64,000 nt of DNA from Mycolicibacterium boenickei (GTDB taxonomy: Bacteria; Actinomycetota; Actinomycetes; Mycobacteriales; Mycobacteriaceae): the NCBI RefSeq assembly GCF_010731295.1, contig NZ_AP022579.1, positions 3,286,001-3,350,000 on the forward strand. Direction: 5' to 3'. Position 1 is the stretch's first letter; the number at the start of each line of letters is the position of its first letter. The notes under the pieces are model-generated. The model was given only the letters and a program-made list of their open reading frames with translations. It was not told where the DNA came from and did no database searches. The position numbers and the translations under genes are program-made. Shown one piece after another: positions 17,261 to 24,762 of this stretch.

Positions 17261-18376
17261 CTACTGTGCCGCTACTACGGACGATGAACCGGCAGTTACG
17301 AATTCGCTCTCCAGGCCGTACAGCTTGGCGGCGTTGCGCCACAACAACTTGTCGCGTTGCTCGGTGCTGAACGCGCTCGGGATCGTCGGTTCGTTCAGCT
17401 GCCAGTGCGGGTAGCTGGAACCGAACATCACCATGTCTTCCTTGCCGGTGAAGCTCATCCACTCGCCGGCGAACTCGGTGTCGCCGGGGCCGTCGAGCGC
17501 GCCTTGCACGAAATACACGTGGCCGGGCAGGTAGTCGCTGGGCATCTTCGGTGCCCACGGTGTCTGTTCCAGGTGCGGGCGGCCGAAGCAGTCCATCCGC
17601 CACATGAACGGGGTCAACAGGTCCGCGGCACCGTCGGCCCAGACGAACTTGAGGGTGGGAGTCCGTTCGAACACGCCCTCGGCGATCATGTTCATCAGGT
17701 GATACAGGTAGTTCATCGCCATGAATCCGAGGTACTGCTCGTAGGTCCGGGCCTTGCCGGACGGCGTCGGGGCGAACTGGATGCCTGCGCCACCCTCGAT
17801 GTGCACGGCAACCGGCAGGCCCGCCTCGGCGGCGGCGTCCCACAACGGCCAGAACTGGGGCTTGCCATAGAGCTCGCGCGACTGCATCGGGATGCCGATC
17901 TGCACCACGCGCGGATGGTCCTTGTACTTGTCGATCTCGCGCAGGGCGCCGGCGATGTCGTCCGGATTCACCCGGATGGTGCCGCGGAACCGCTCACCGT
18001 GTTCGTCGTGTTCGAGCCAGCGGGTCACCATCATCTCGTTGTGCGCGGCGGCCAGCGCGGTGCCGAGGTGGCGGTCGGGCATGATGCCGCGGGTCATCGG
18101 GTGCAGGATCGCGATGTCCACGCCGCGGTCGGTGAACAGGTGCTGCGCGGCGATGTCGGGGTCTGAGCCGGGGTACTGGCGGTCGGGACCCTTTGTGCCG
18201 TTGGCGTACTCGCCGCCGGGGGCGCCGTACCAGTTCATCTCGTAATCGGGGAAGCCGCGGCTGGCGAACGGTTCCTTCAGGAAGTTCTGCCGCAGGTCCT
18301 TGTTCGAACCGAAGAAGACGTGCACGCTCGCGTCAATGAGGGGCACTTGCGTCCCGTCTGCTTGCTCCATGGCCAA
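17261..18376 (-). CDS. amidohydrolase family protein, paralogue
   Basis: 371 residues, a second amidohydrolase_2 protein. LIDASVHVFFGSN replaces the usual D-x-H at the first strand with a D-x-S-V-H arrangement, VHIEGGAG is in the central barrel, and FGSSYPHWQLNEP is the late motif where most relatives have a metal-binding Asp (SDYPH); here Ser replaces it. The metal site may therefore be altered or absent. It is the first gene of the operon, divergent from the acyl-CoA dehydrogenase pair across a region with two operator copies. Confidence 0.85.
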   Translation of the reverse strand: MAMEQADGTQVPLIDASVHVFFGSNKDLRQNFLKEPFASRGFPDYEMNWYGAPGGEYANGTKGPDRQYPGSDPDIAAQHLFTDRGVDIAILHPMTRGIMPDRHLGTALAAAHNEMMVTRWLEHDEHGERFRGTIRVNPDDIAGALREIDKYKDHPRVVQIGIPMQSRELYGKPQFWPLWDAAAEAGLPVAVHIEGGAGIQFAPTPSGKARTYEQYLGFMAMNYLYHLMNMIAEGVFERTPTLKFVWADGAADLLTPFMWRMDCFGRPHLEQTPWAPKMPSDYLPGHVYFVQGALDGPGDTEFAGEWMSFTGKEDMVMFGSSYPHWQLNEPTIPSAFSTEQRDKLLWRNAAKLYGLESEFVTAGSSSVVAAQ

Positions 18377-18468
18377 GACTGTCCTCCGATGTCCGTCCGG
18401 AACCAGCTGCGCACGCGCTCATGACGACGTGCCTGCTGCGCCGGATCTTACAGCCAGTCTAGATCCAT

Positions 18469-18496
18469 ATTCTTCTATGGCAAGAACATAGTTCTC
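18469..18496. promoter_or_regulatory. ATTCTT-n7-AAGAAC-n3-GTTCTC operator, copy 3
   Basis: A perfect 5+3+5 dyad AAGAACATAGTTCTC (18482-18496) is preceded at exactly 7 bp by ATTCTT. It lies about 100 bp upstream of the minus-strand amidohydrolase start. Confidence 0.6.
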
Positions 18497-18604
18497 AGAA
18501 GGCTGCGGTGCTTTGTCGCAGGTAAGCGGCAGTGCTGGTCACCTGCACAGCGAGTTACTGCCGAGAACCGGTACTTGCTAGAGGAGAAGGTCACGCCACA
18601 GAAA

Positions 18605-18619
18605 GAGAATGCTATTCTC
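18605..18619. promoter_or_regulatory. perfect GAGAAT-GCT-ATTCTC operator, copy 4
   Basis: A perfect 6+3+6 palindrome ends 34 bp before the TTG start of the acyl-CoA dehydrogenase gene, a position suited to repression. Confidence 0.75.
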
Positions 18620-18653
18620 CTTTCGAACGTGACAGTGCGGTAGGAGGCGGCGG

Positions 18654-19658
18654 TTGCTACTCGAATTCGATGCCGATCAGCGGCTATGGCAGGAAACCGT
18701 GCGCGACGCGGTGACCAAGCAGTGCCCGGCCACGCTGGTCCGCGAGGTGGCCGAACAGGGTGTCGACCCGGCGCCGCTGTGGCAGAGCTACATCGACCAG
18801 GGCTGGACGGAGCTCACCGACTCGGAGAATGCGGTGGAACTGGCCATCGTGCTCGAGGAACTGGGCCGGGCCACGGATCTGACGCCGTACCTGGCGACCA
18901 TGACGCAGTACGCACCGTTGGCCGGAGACCGCTTCGACCCCGCCAGGGCCGGCACAGCCGTGTACAGCGGTGTGGGCGCGAACCGCGACGCCGCCGGCTG
19001 GGTGCTGACCGGCACCGCCCATCACGTCCTGGACGGCGACCGGGCGCAGAACCTGGCGGTGGTGACCGACGGCGGCGTGTTCCTGGTCGATTCGGGTCAG
19101 GTTTCCGTCAAGCACAGCGCGGTGTTCGATCCGGTGTTGCACCTCGCCGAGGTGTCGTTCGACAACGTCCATGTCGATGACACGGACCGTGTTCATGTGG
19201 ACACCGAGAAGGCGCGCCACCTGGCCCTGACCGGGATGGCGATCACGATGGTCGGCGCCTGCCAACGGGTTCTCGATCTGGCCCTCGAACACGTCAAACA
19301 GCGCCAGCAGTTCGGTGTGGCGATCGGGTCGTTCCAGGCCGTGCAGCACAAGGCTGTCGACATGCACGTCGCCATCGAAAGAGCCAGGGCCCTTTCGTAC
19401 TTCGCTGCGCTGACCATCGCCGCCGACGACCCGCGCAGGCGGCTGGCATCCGCGATGGCCAAGGCCGCGGCCGGGGAGTGTCAGGCGGTGGTGTTCCGCC
19501 ACGGGCTGCAGTTGTTCGGAGCCATGGGATTCACCTGGGAGAACGACGTGCAGTTCGCCCTCAAGCGGGCCAAGGCCGGCGAGCTGCTGCTGGGCGGTGC
19601 CGCCGAGCACCGCGCGCTGATCGCCGCCGAGTACCGCACGACCTACAGGGGACTGTAA
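18654..19658 (+). CDS. acyl-CoA dehydrogenase, short subunit
   Basis: A 334-residue acyl-CoA dehydrogenase with a compact N-terminal half, RQQFGVAIGSFQAVQHKAVDMH in the C-terminal helical domain, and FGAMGFTWENDVQFALKRA near the end. It is followed immediately by a second, full-length dehydrogenase. In mycobacterial sterol degradation such tandem short/long pairs form alpha2beta2 enzymes with one FAD per heterodimer; the same is inferred here. TTG start behind TAGGAGG. Confidence 0.9.
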   Translation: MLLEFDADQRLWQETVRDAVTKQCPATLVREVAEQGVDPAPLWQSYIDQGWTELTDSENAVELAIVLEELGRATDLTPYLATMTQYAPLAGDRFDPARAGTAVYSGVGANRDAAGWVLTGTAHHVLDGDRAQNLAVVTDGGVFLVDSGQVSVKHSAVFDPVLHLAEVSFDNVHVDDTDRVHVDTEKARHLALTGMAITMVGACQRVLDLALEHVKQRQQFGVAIGSFQAVQHKAVDMHVAIERARALSYFAALTIAADDPRRRLASAMAKAAAGECQAVVFRHGLQLFGAMGFTWENDVQFALKRAKAGELLLGGAAEHRALIAAEYRTTYRGL

Positions 19659-20834
19659 ATGCAGCTCACATACGATTCCGACGTCGAGGAGTTCCGCGCC
19701 GAGTTCTCCGCGTTCCTCGATGCCAACCTGCCGTCGGAGGCGCAGACGCTGGAGCGGCCCCGATCGGTGTCGCACATGCCGCAGTGGGCCCGCGACTGGC
19801 AGCGCTTGCTGTTCGACAACGGCTGGCTGCTACCGGCCCAGCCGCCCGAGTTCGGCGGACGCAACGCCACCGTGGTGCAGACCTTCGTCCACCTCGACGA
19901 ACTGTGCCGGCGCCGGATCTACCACAGCTTCAACCCGCAGGGCGTCAACATCATTGCGGCATCACTGCTTACGTTCGGTTCCGACGAGCAGAAGCACCGC
20001 TGGGCGGTGCCGGTGCTACGCGGTGAGAAGACCGCCTCGCTCGGCATGAGTGAGCCGAGCGCCGGCTCGGACCTCGCGTCGCTGCGTACCCGCGCCGTGC
20101 TCGATGGCGACCACTTCGTGGTCAACGGCCAGAAGGTATGGACGTCGGGTGCCCACGACGCGGACTTCCTGCTGACCTTCGTACGCACCGACCCGGATGC
20201 GCCCAAGCACAAGGGAATCAGCGTTCTCATCATCCCGACCGACACGCCCGGTGTGGTGTGCCGGCCGTTCGCCGACATGACGGGCGAGGAGAACCTCGAC
20301 TTCAACGAGGTCTTCTTCACCGACGCCCGGGTCCCCGCCGAGAACCTGGTCGGTCCGCTCAACGGCGGTTGGGGAGTGGCCAACGGATCGCTGGGCCACG
20401 AACGCACCATGATGTGGCTCGGCTTCGCCGACCGGATCGACAACATGCTGGCCGACTTCCAGCCCAAGACCGAACTGGAACGTGACCAGTACGCCACCAC
20501 GATCATGGACTATCAGGCCTTGCGCGCCATGGGATCTGCGGCGCTGGCCAAGGCCTCGCGCGGCGAGGCGGACACCGCGTCGGTGTCGGTGCTCAAGCTG
20601 TTCGGCTCCGAAGCCGAGCGCAACGCGTTCGAGAACGCGCTGACCGCGGCCGGCCCGGACGGGTTGATCCATCCGACCACCTCGGGTCCGTACGAGCACA
20701 TGAACCTCGACCACTACTTCGCGAGCTGGTTCGAGCGCTACGCCAGGAGTTTCGGCGGCACCATCGCCGGTGGGACTTCCGAGATCCAGCGCAACATCAT
20801 CGCCACCCAGGTGCTCGGCTTGCCGCGGCGCTGA
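19659..20834 (+). CDS. acyl-CoA dehydrogenase, long subunit
   Basis: A 391-residue dehydrogenase with GMSEPSAGSDLASL near residue 128, VNGQKVWTSGAHDADF, and the C-terminal FGGTIAGGTSEIQRNIIATQVLGLPR. The ATG directly follows the TAA of the short subunit, so the two should be made together and probably form a heteromer. It is distinct from the isolated 433-residue enzyme at 1056. Confidence 0.93.
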   Translation: MQLTYDSDVEEFRAEFSAFLDANLPSEAQTLERPRSVSHMPQWARDWQRLLFDNGWLLPAQPPEFGGRNATVVQTFVHLDELCRRRIYHSFNPQGVNIIAASLLTFGSDEQKHRWAVPVLRGEKTASLGMSEPSAGSDLASLRTRAVLDGDHFVVNGQKVWTSGAHDADFLLTFVRTDPDAPKHKGISVLIIPTDTPGVVCRPFADMTGEENLDFNEVFFTDARVPAENLVGPLNGGWGVANGSLGHERTMMWLGFADRIDNMLADFQPKTELERDQYATTIMDYQALRAMGSAALAKASRGEADTASVSVLKLFGSEAERNAFENALTAAGPDGLIHPTTSGPYEHMNLDHYFASWFERYARSFGGTIAGGTSEIQRNIIATQVLGLPRR

Positions 20835-20844
20835 GTTCTTCCGC

Positions 20845-20902
20845 CGAGCAGACGCAAAACCGCCCAATTTCCACGGAAGTTGGGCAGTTTTGCGTCTGCT
20901 CG
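20845..20902. repeat. GAGCAGACGCAAAAC palindromic repeat, copy 1
   Basis: Arms of 22 bp (20845-20866 and 20881-20902) pair with one mismatch, and the loop can extend the stem with AATTTCC/GGAAGTT. It lies 10 bp after the dehydrogenase stop. Its right arm is identical over 25 bp to the element at 33373-33430, so it is a dispersed repeat as well as a likely terminator hairpin. Confidence 0.8.
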
Positions 20903-20936
20903 CGACTTTTGGGTGACGCGGAACAAAACTTAGGTT

Positions 20937-21020
20937 ATGGTCGGCGTGATGTTCGCGCTGCGATTCGACATGCGTGCGGCGCACATCCCGACGCCTGACC
21001 TCTGCAGCGCCGATACGCCT
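20937..21020 (+). pseudogene. possible 5' remnant of a luciferase-like oxidoreductase gene
   Basis: After TAGGTT, an open frame begins with MFALRFDMRAA, which resembles the N terminus of mycobacterial luciferase-like monooxygenases, then loses all similarity within about 15 codons. The remaining roughly 120 bp before the next gene holds nothing recognisable. It may be a deletion scar; a chance match in so short a stretch cannot be excluded. Confidence 0.3.
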
Positions 21021-21141
21021 CCGTTGTGCAGAAGGGCACGCACCGCCAGCCGGCCGATGAGCGGCTGGCACTGCTGCTGCTCTGGGGTCGCCGTCGAGCA
21101 TGCGGGCGGACCTGCTCGAACAGCACAGTGAGGAGTACTCG

Positions 21142-22215
21142 GTGCCGAGACCTTTGCGAATCGTCGTCTGGTCGACGGGCGGCGTCGGATCGATAGCGAT
21201 CGACGCGATCGCCGGGCGTCCGGATCTCGAACTGGCCGGCGTCTGGGTGCACTCGGCGGCGAAGGTGGGACAGGACGCGGGCGTGTTGGCCGGGCGCGCC
21301 GCGCTCGGCGTGCAAGCGACCAACGACGCCGACGCCCTGATCGAGTTGGCCCCCGACTGCGTGGTGTACGCGGCGAGTGGGCCAGACCGTGACGGCGGCG
21401 CGGTGCCGGACTATCTGCGTCTGCTGAACGCCGGGATCAACGTGGTGTCAACGACATCGACCGGGCTTGTGTACCCGCCCGCCTACTACTCCGTTGAGTG
21501 GCGCGACCAAATGGAGGTGGCGGCGAAGGCGGGCGATTCGTCGTTCTTCGCGTCGGGAGTCTTTCCCGGGTTCGGTTCAGATCAGCTGGCGCTCACGCTG
21601 GCGACACAGTCCAAGAAGATCGACCGCATCACGGTTACCGAGGTGTCCCTCAATGACCACTATCCGGTGGCCGATGTGATGATGGACGGGATGGGATTCG
21701 GCCGCGAGCTGGAATTCGAACCGATGCTCAAGACACCGGGATTCATCGAGATGGCGTGGAAGGCGCCGATTCACCTGATGGCCGATGCGCTCGGGGCCGA
21801 GGTGTCCGAGATTCGCGGCTCCCTGGACCGGCGGATCACCGAGCGCGACATCGAGGTGGCGTTCGGCACGATCGCCGCGGGGACGTGCGGAGCCGTCTGC
21901 ACGCGTGCGGCCGGCGTGGTGAACGGGCGCGAGGCCATCGTCATCGAACACGTCATCCGGATGTCACGCGACGTCGCGCCCGACTGGCCGGCGTCGGAAT
22001 TCGACGCCACCTACCGGGTGGACATCGGGGGTGACCCTGACATCCACTGCGCGATGAACCTGGGGGAGGACGAAGGCCACGGTGCCGGGCGGGCCGCGAT
22101 GGCCGCCACCGCGATGCGGGTGGTCAACGCGATTCCCTACGTCGTCGATGCCCCTGCCGGCCTGTTGAGCTCGCTCGATATCCCGAATACGTTGCCGCGG
22201 TTTGTTTTCGACTAG
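21142..22215 (+). CDS. DapB-like NAD(P)H-dependent oxidoreductase
   Basis: 357 residues resembling dihydrodipicolinate reductase-like and 2,4-diaminopentanoate dehydrogenase-like proteins. The Rossmann start is RIVVWSTGGVGSIAIDAI, followed by the INVVSTTSTGLVYP region near residue 105 and a C-terminal substrate domain with EVSLNDHYPVADVM. The real substrate of mycobacterial members is mostly unknown. GTG at 21142 follows GAGGAG. Its stop overlaps that of the convergent regulator within CTAG, leaving no room for a separate terminator. Confidence 0.82.
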   Translation: MPRPLRIVVWSTGGVGSIAIDAIAGRPDLELAGVWVHSAAKVGQDAGVLAGRAALGVQATNDADALIELAPDCVVYAASGPDRDGGAVPDYLRLLNAGINVVSTTSTGLVYPPAYYSVEWRDQMEVAAKAGDSSFFASGVFPGFGSDQLALTLATQSKKIDRITVTEVSLNDHYPVADVMMDGMGFGRELEFEPMLKTPGFIEMAWKAPIHLMADALGAEVSEIRGSLDRRITERDIEVAFGTIAAGTCGAVCTRAAGVVNGREAIVIEHVIRMSRDVAPDWPASEFDATYRVDIGGDPDIHCAMNLGEDEGHGAGRAAMAATAMRVVNAIPYVVDAPAGLLSSLDIPNTLPRFVFD

Positions 22216-23564
22216 CGCGCGACCACACCGCGCAGGCTGGTGTCGCGGACGTGAATCTGTGATGCGCGCGTGCCCAGCTCTCGCAGGATGTTCTCGGGTA
22301 TCCAGCCGACCCCGATCACCGACCGGGCCAGCATTTCGTTCGACGGGCTGTCGATGCTGATCTCGCCGGCCTTGATCCCATCGGCGAGAAGCGATTTCAC
22401 CTGCTTGACACGCTTGGTGAACAACCACCCGGGGTTGGGTGTGTCCGGGGGCGACTGACGCATCCAGGCCAGTTGGATGCGGAATTCGTCTCCGAACTGG
22501 TCGAGCGCGTTGGTGTGGATCCAGCTGAGCGCGTCGAGTTTCTCGACCGTCGTGCCCTGGGACCCGAGGACCTCTGTCCAGCCCACCGCGATCTTCTCGC
22601 CGAAAGACTGCATGATCGCCGCGAGCAGTTCGTCCTTCGACCCGATGAGCCGGTAGACCGTGCCGGTACCCATGCCCGCTGCGGAGGCGATGTCCCGCAC
22701 GGTCGTGCTCTCGTAGCCGCGGCGGCCGAACTCGGCCCGCGCCACGGCCCGGATGTGCGCGGTCTTGTCGTCGGCCTCGGACCGGGCCTCCTCGATCCAG
22801 CTGCGGACCACGGCATCGGCTGCCGCGAACGGGACGGACGCATCGAGTTCGGCGTCGGTGGGGTGACCGGTCGACAAGCCTTCCAGGAGAATCCGGCACA
22901 GCAGGGTGGCAACCTTCTCCGGTGCGGCGTTGTGGCGCATCACATCGAGGCCGACCTGCAGCATGGACTGGCAGATCCGGTCGGCCAGAACGGCCAGGTC
23001 GACGTCGGAGCGCAGGTAACCGGCCCAGCGGGCGGCCCGCAGGGTCTGCTGCATGGCATCCAGCGTCGCCGTCGGCCGGCGCTGCGCCAGCGCGACGAGG
23101 TCGGGGTTGGAGCTCGGGCTCTCGTAGAACGACATCTGCAGTGCCGCGCGGTGGGCGACAGCGCAGCGCGCGATATCCGAGCCAAGGGCGGCGATGCGGT
23201 CGAACGGCGACGCCGGATCGGGACCGTCCAGCCGGGTCTGCGCGTGCTCGGCGATGCGGTCGAGATCCTCGTGATACCGCTCGAGCAGCTCCACCAGGAT
23301 CGCTTCCTTCGATTCGAAATGGTGGTACAGACTGCCGGGAAGTATGCCGGCCGAATCCGCGATCTCTTGCAGGGAGGTACGGAGGCCCGACGTGGCGATC
23401 AGCGACGCGGCAGTCTCGAGGATCTCGGTGCGGCGCGTGCGGTCCTCGGCTGCGGCACCGACATCAGCTGCGCGACCTGGGGTGCGCTTGAGCGTCTTGC
23501 GCTCCCCAGGCGTTACCTGGGGACGGCCCACAGCGGCTCCACGATGATTGCTGGCTCCCGTCAT
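22212..23564 (-). CDS. double-TetR (Mce3R-like) transcriptional regulator
   Basis: A 450-residue protein with two complete TetR repressor units in one chain. The first HTH (about residues 50-95) contains TSLQEIADSAGILPGSLYHHF, and the second (about residues 280-325) contains VRDIASAAGMGTGTVYRLI. Tandem TetR fusion is unusual and is the architecture of Mce3R, a repressor of lipid-metabolism genes in M. tuberculosis. It is not beside an mce operon here; the mce genes are 20 kb away. A copy of the second regulatory element lies 15 bp upstream of its start, so it is probably autoregulated and controls the divergent cluster. Confidence 0.88.
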   Translation of the reverse strand: MTGASNHRGAAVGRPQVTPGERKTLKRTPGRAADVGAAAEDRTRRTEILETAASLIATSGLRTSLQEIADSAGILPGSLYHHFESKEAILVELLERYHEDLDRIAEHAQTRLDGPDPASPFDRIAALGSDIARCAVAHRAALQMSFYESPSSNPDLVALAQRRPTATLDAMQQTLRAARWAGYLRSDVDLAVLADRICQSMLQVGLDVMRHNAAPEKVATLLCRILLEGLSTGHPTDAELDASVPFAAADAVVRSWIEEARSEADDKTAHIRAVARAEFGRRGYESTTVRDIASAAGMGTGTVYRLIGSKDELLAAIMQSFGEKIAVGWTEVLGSQGTTVEKLDALSWIHTNALDQFGDEFRIQLAWMRQSPPDTPNPGWLFTKRVKQVKSLLADGIKAGEISIDSPSNEMLARSVIGVGWIPENILRELGTRASQIHVRDTSLRGVVAR

Positions 23565-23578
23565 ACGATTTGGGTGTC

Positions 23579-23598
23579 TGACCCAATATTTGGTTAGA
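23579..23598. promoter_or_regulatory. AGATATTTGGT-type element, copy 1 (double-TetR promoter)
   Basis: TGACCCAATATTTGGTTAGA carries the conserved ATATTTGGT core; CCAA-TAT-TTGG is palindromic. An overlapping TTGGGT-n5-ACCCAA repeat lies at 23570-23586. It is the weakest of four copies (about 13 of 20 matches). Confidence 0.5.
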
Positions 23599-23718
23599 GG
23601 CTACCAGAACGGCGCTGGTGCACCGGGTATCCCGGACCGCCGAATGCGCCGGTAGATCAGCTGCGTCCGACCTCACGAAGGTTGCGCCGGACGGGCCGCT
23701 CATCACGCCGGGCCGGGC

Positions 23719-24648
23719 TCACGTGGTGACGCCGAGCCGTTCGGTCACCGCGAACACCTCGTCGTAGATCGACCCCGGAATCGTGAACGGCTCTGTCGCA
23801 GCGATTTCCGAGAGGCGGGTGGCGACGTCGTCAGCGCTGGGGGTGCTGCCCGGCGGCGCCATCCAGCCCTCGCTCAAACCGATGAAGACGCGGGCGAATC
23901 GACCCGCGCAGGCCGAGAAGTTCTGGTGGCTGAGCGTGCAGTCGCGGCTGGCCAGGTACACCACCAGCGGTGCGACGAGTTCCGGTCGGATCGCGTTGAA
24001 GAATCCGTTGTCTTCAAGGACTTTCGGGTCGCCGAGGGTCTCGCTGACCATTCGGGAGATGCCGAACGGCAGGACGGTGTTGGCGAGGATGCCGTGCGGA
24101 GCTCCCTCGAGGGCGATCACGTTGGTGAGCCCGACCAGGCCGGCCTTGGCGGCCGCGTAATGCGCCTCCAGGTGCTGACCGAACATTCCCGCCGACGATG
24201 CGATGAAGACGAATCGGCCGTAGCCCTGGCTCTTCATCACCCGGTACGCGGGCTGGGCCAGGTAGAAGCCGCCGTCGAGGTGGACGCTCAGCATGCGTCG
24301 CCAATCCTCGGGGGTCAGTTCGTCGAAGGGGATGCTGTTGAAGATGCCGGCGTTGCTCACGACGGCGTCGAGCCGACCGAACCGTTCGACCGCGGTGCGG
24401 ACGATCGCCGCACCGCCCTCTGGGGTGTCGACCGAGTCGTAGGACGCGACCGCGGTGCCGCCGGCCGCCGTGATCTCCTCTACCACCTGGTCGGCCACTG
24501 CGGCGTCCGAGCCCTGGCCCGCCATCGTGCCGCCCAGGTCGTTCACCACGACAGCGGCCCCGAGCCGTGCCAGTTCGAGCGCGTAAACCCGGCCAAGACC
24601 GCGCCCGGCGCCGGTCACGATGGCTACCTGGGTATTGAAGTCGATCAC
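23719..24648 (-). CDS. SDR family oxidoreductase
   Basis: A 309-residue classical short-chain dehydrogenase: TGAGRGLGRVYA cofactor loop, NDLGG after beta-2 (NAD preference), NAG near residue 97, and the Ser-Tyr-Lys triad with YAAAK near residue 165. The C-terminal extension of about 50 residues is like that of peroxisomal multifunctional-enzyme SDR domains, which oxidise 3-hydroxyacyl-CoA. GTG at 24648 behind AAGGGCGG is chosen; the long open frame further upstream is antisense to the NorD-like and ATPase genes. Divergent from the NorD-like gene across a shared element. Confidence 0.88.
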   Translation of the reverse strand: MIDFNTQVAIVTGAGRGLGRVYALELARLGAAVVVNDLGGTMAGQGSDAAVADQVVEEITAAGGTAVASYDSVDTPEGGAAIVRTAVERFGRLDAVVSNAGIFNSIPFDELTPEDWRRMLSVHLDGGFYLAQPAYRVMKSQGYGRFVFIASSAGMFGQHLEAHYAAAKAGLVGLTNVIALEGAPHGILANTVLPFGISRMVSETLGDPKVLEDNGFFNAIRPELVAPLVVYLASRDCTLSHQNFSACAGRFARVFIGLSEGWMAPPGSTPSADDVATRLSEIAATEPFTIPGSIYDEVFAVTERLGVTT

Positions 24649-24716
24649 ATTGCCGCCCTTGCCAGTTGATGTTGCCGGCTCGTTCGATTGACTCCGGTGG
24701 GACCGAACTCTACGGT

Positions 24717-24736
24717 GGAACAGATATTTGGTCAAC
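24717..24736. promoter_or_regulatory. AGATATTTGGT-type element, copy 2 (SDR/NorD divergent promoter)
   Basis: GGAACAGATATTTGGTCAAC, the best copy, lies between the divergent SDR and NorD-like starts and could serve both. Confidence 0.65.
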
Positions 24737-24762
24737 GCGTGCGAGTGGTGCGGGGGTGTCAG

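Noticed and set aside
18482..18496. AAGAACATAGTTCTC as a KstR box
   Set aside because: KstR sites have AAC and GTT two bases apart; here the gap is three, and the other copies have GAGAAT arms, so a different regulator is more likely.
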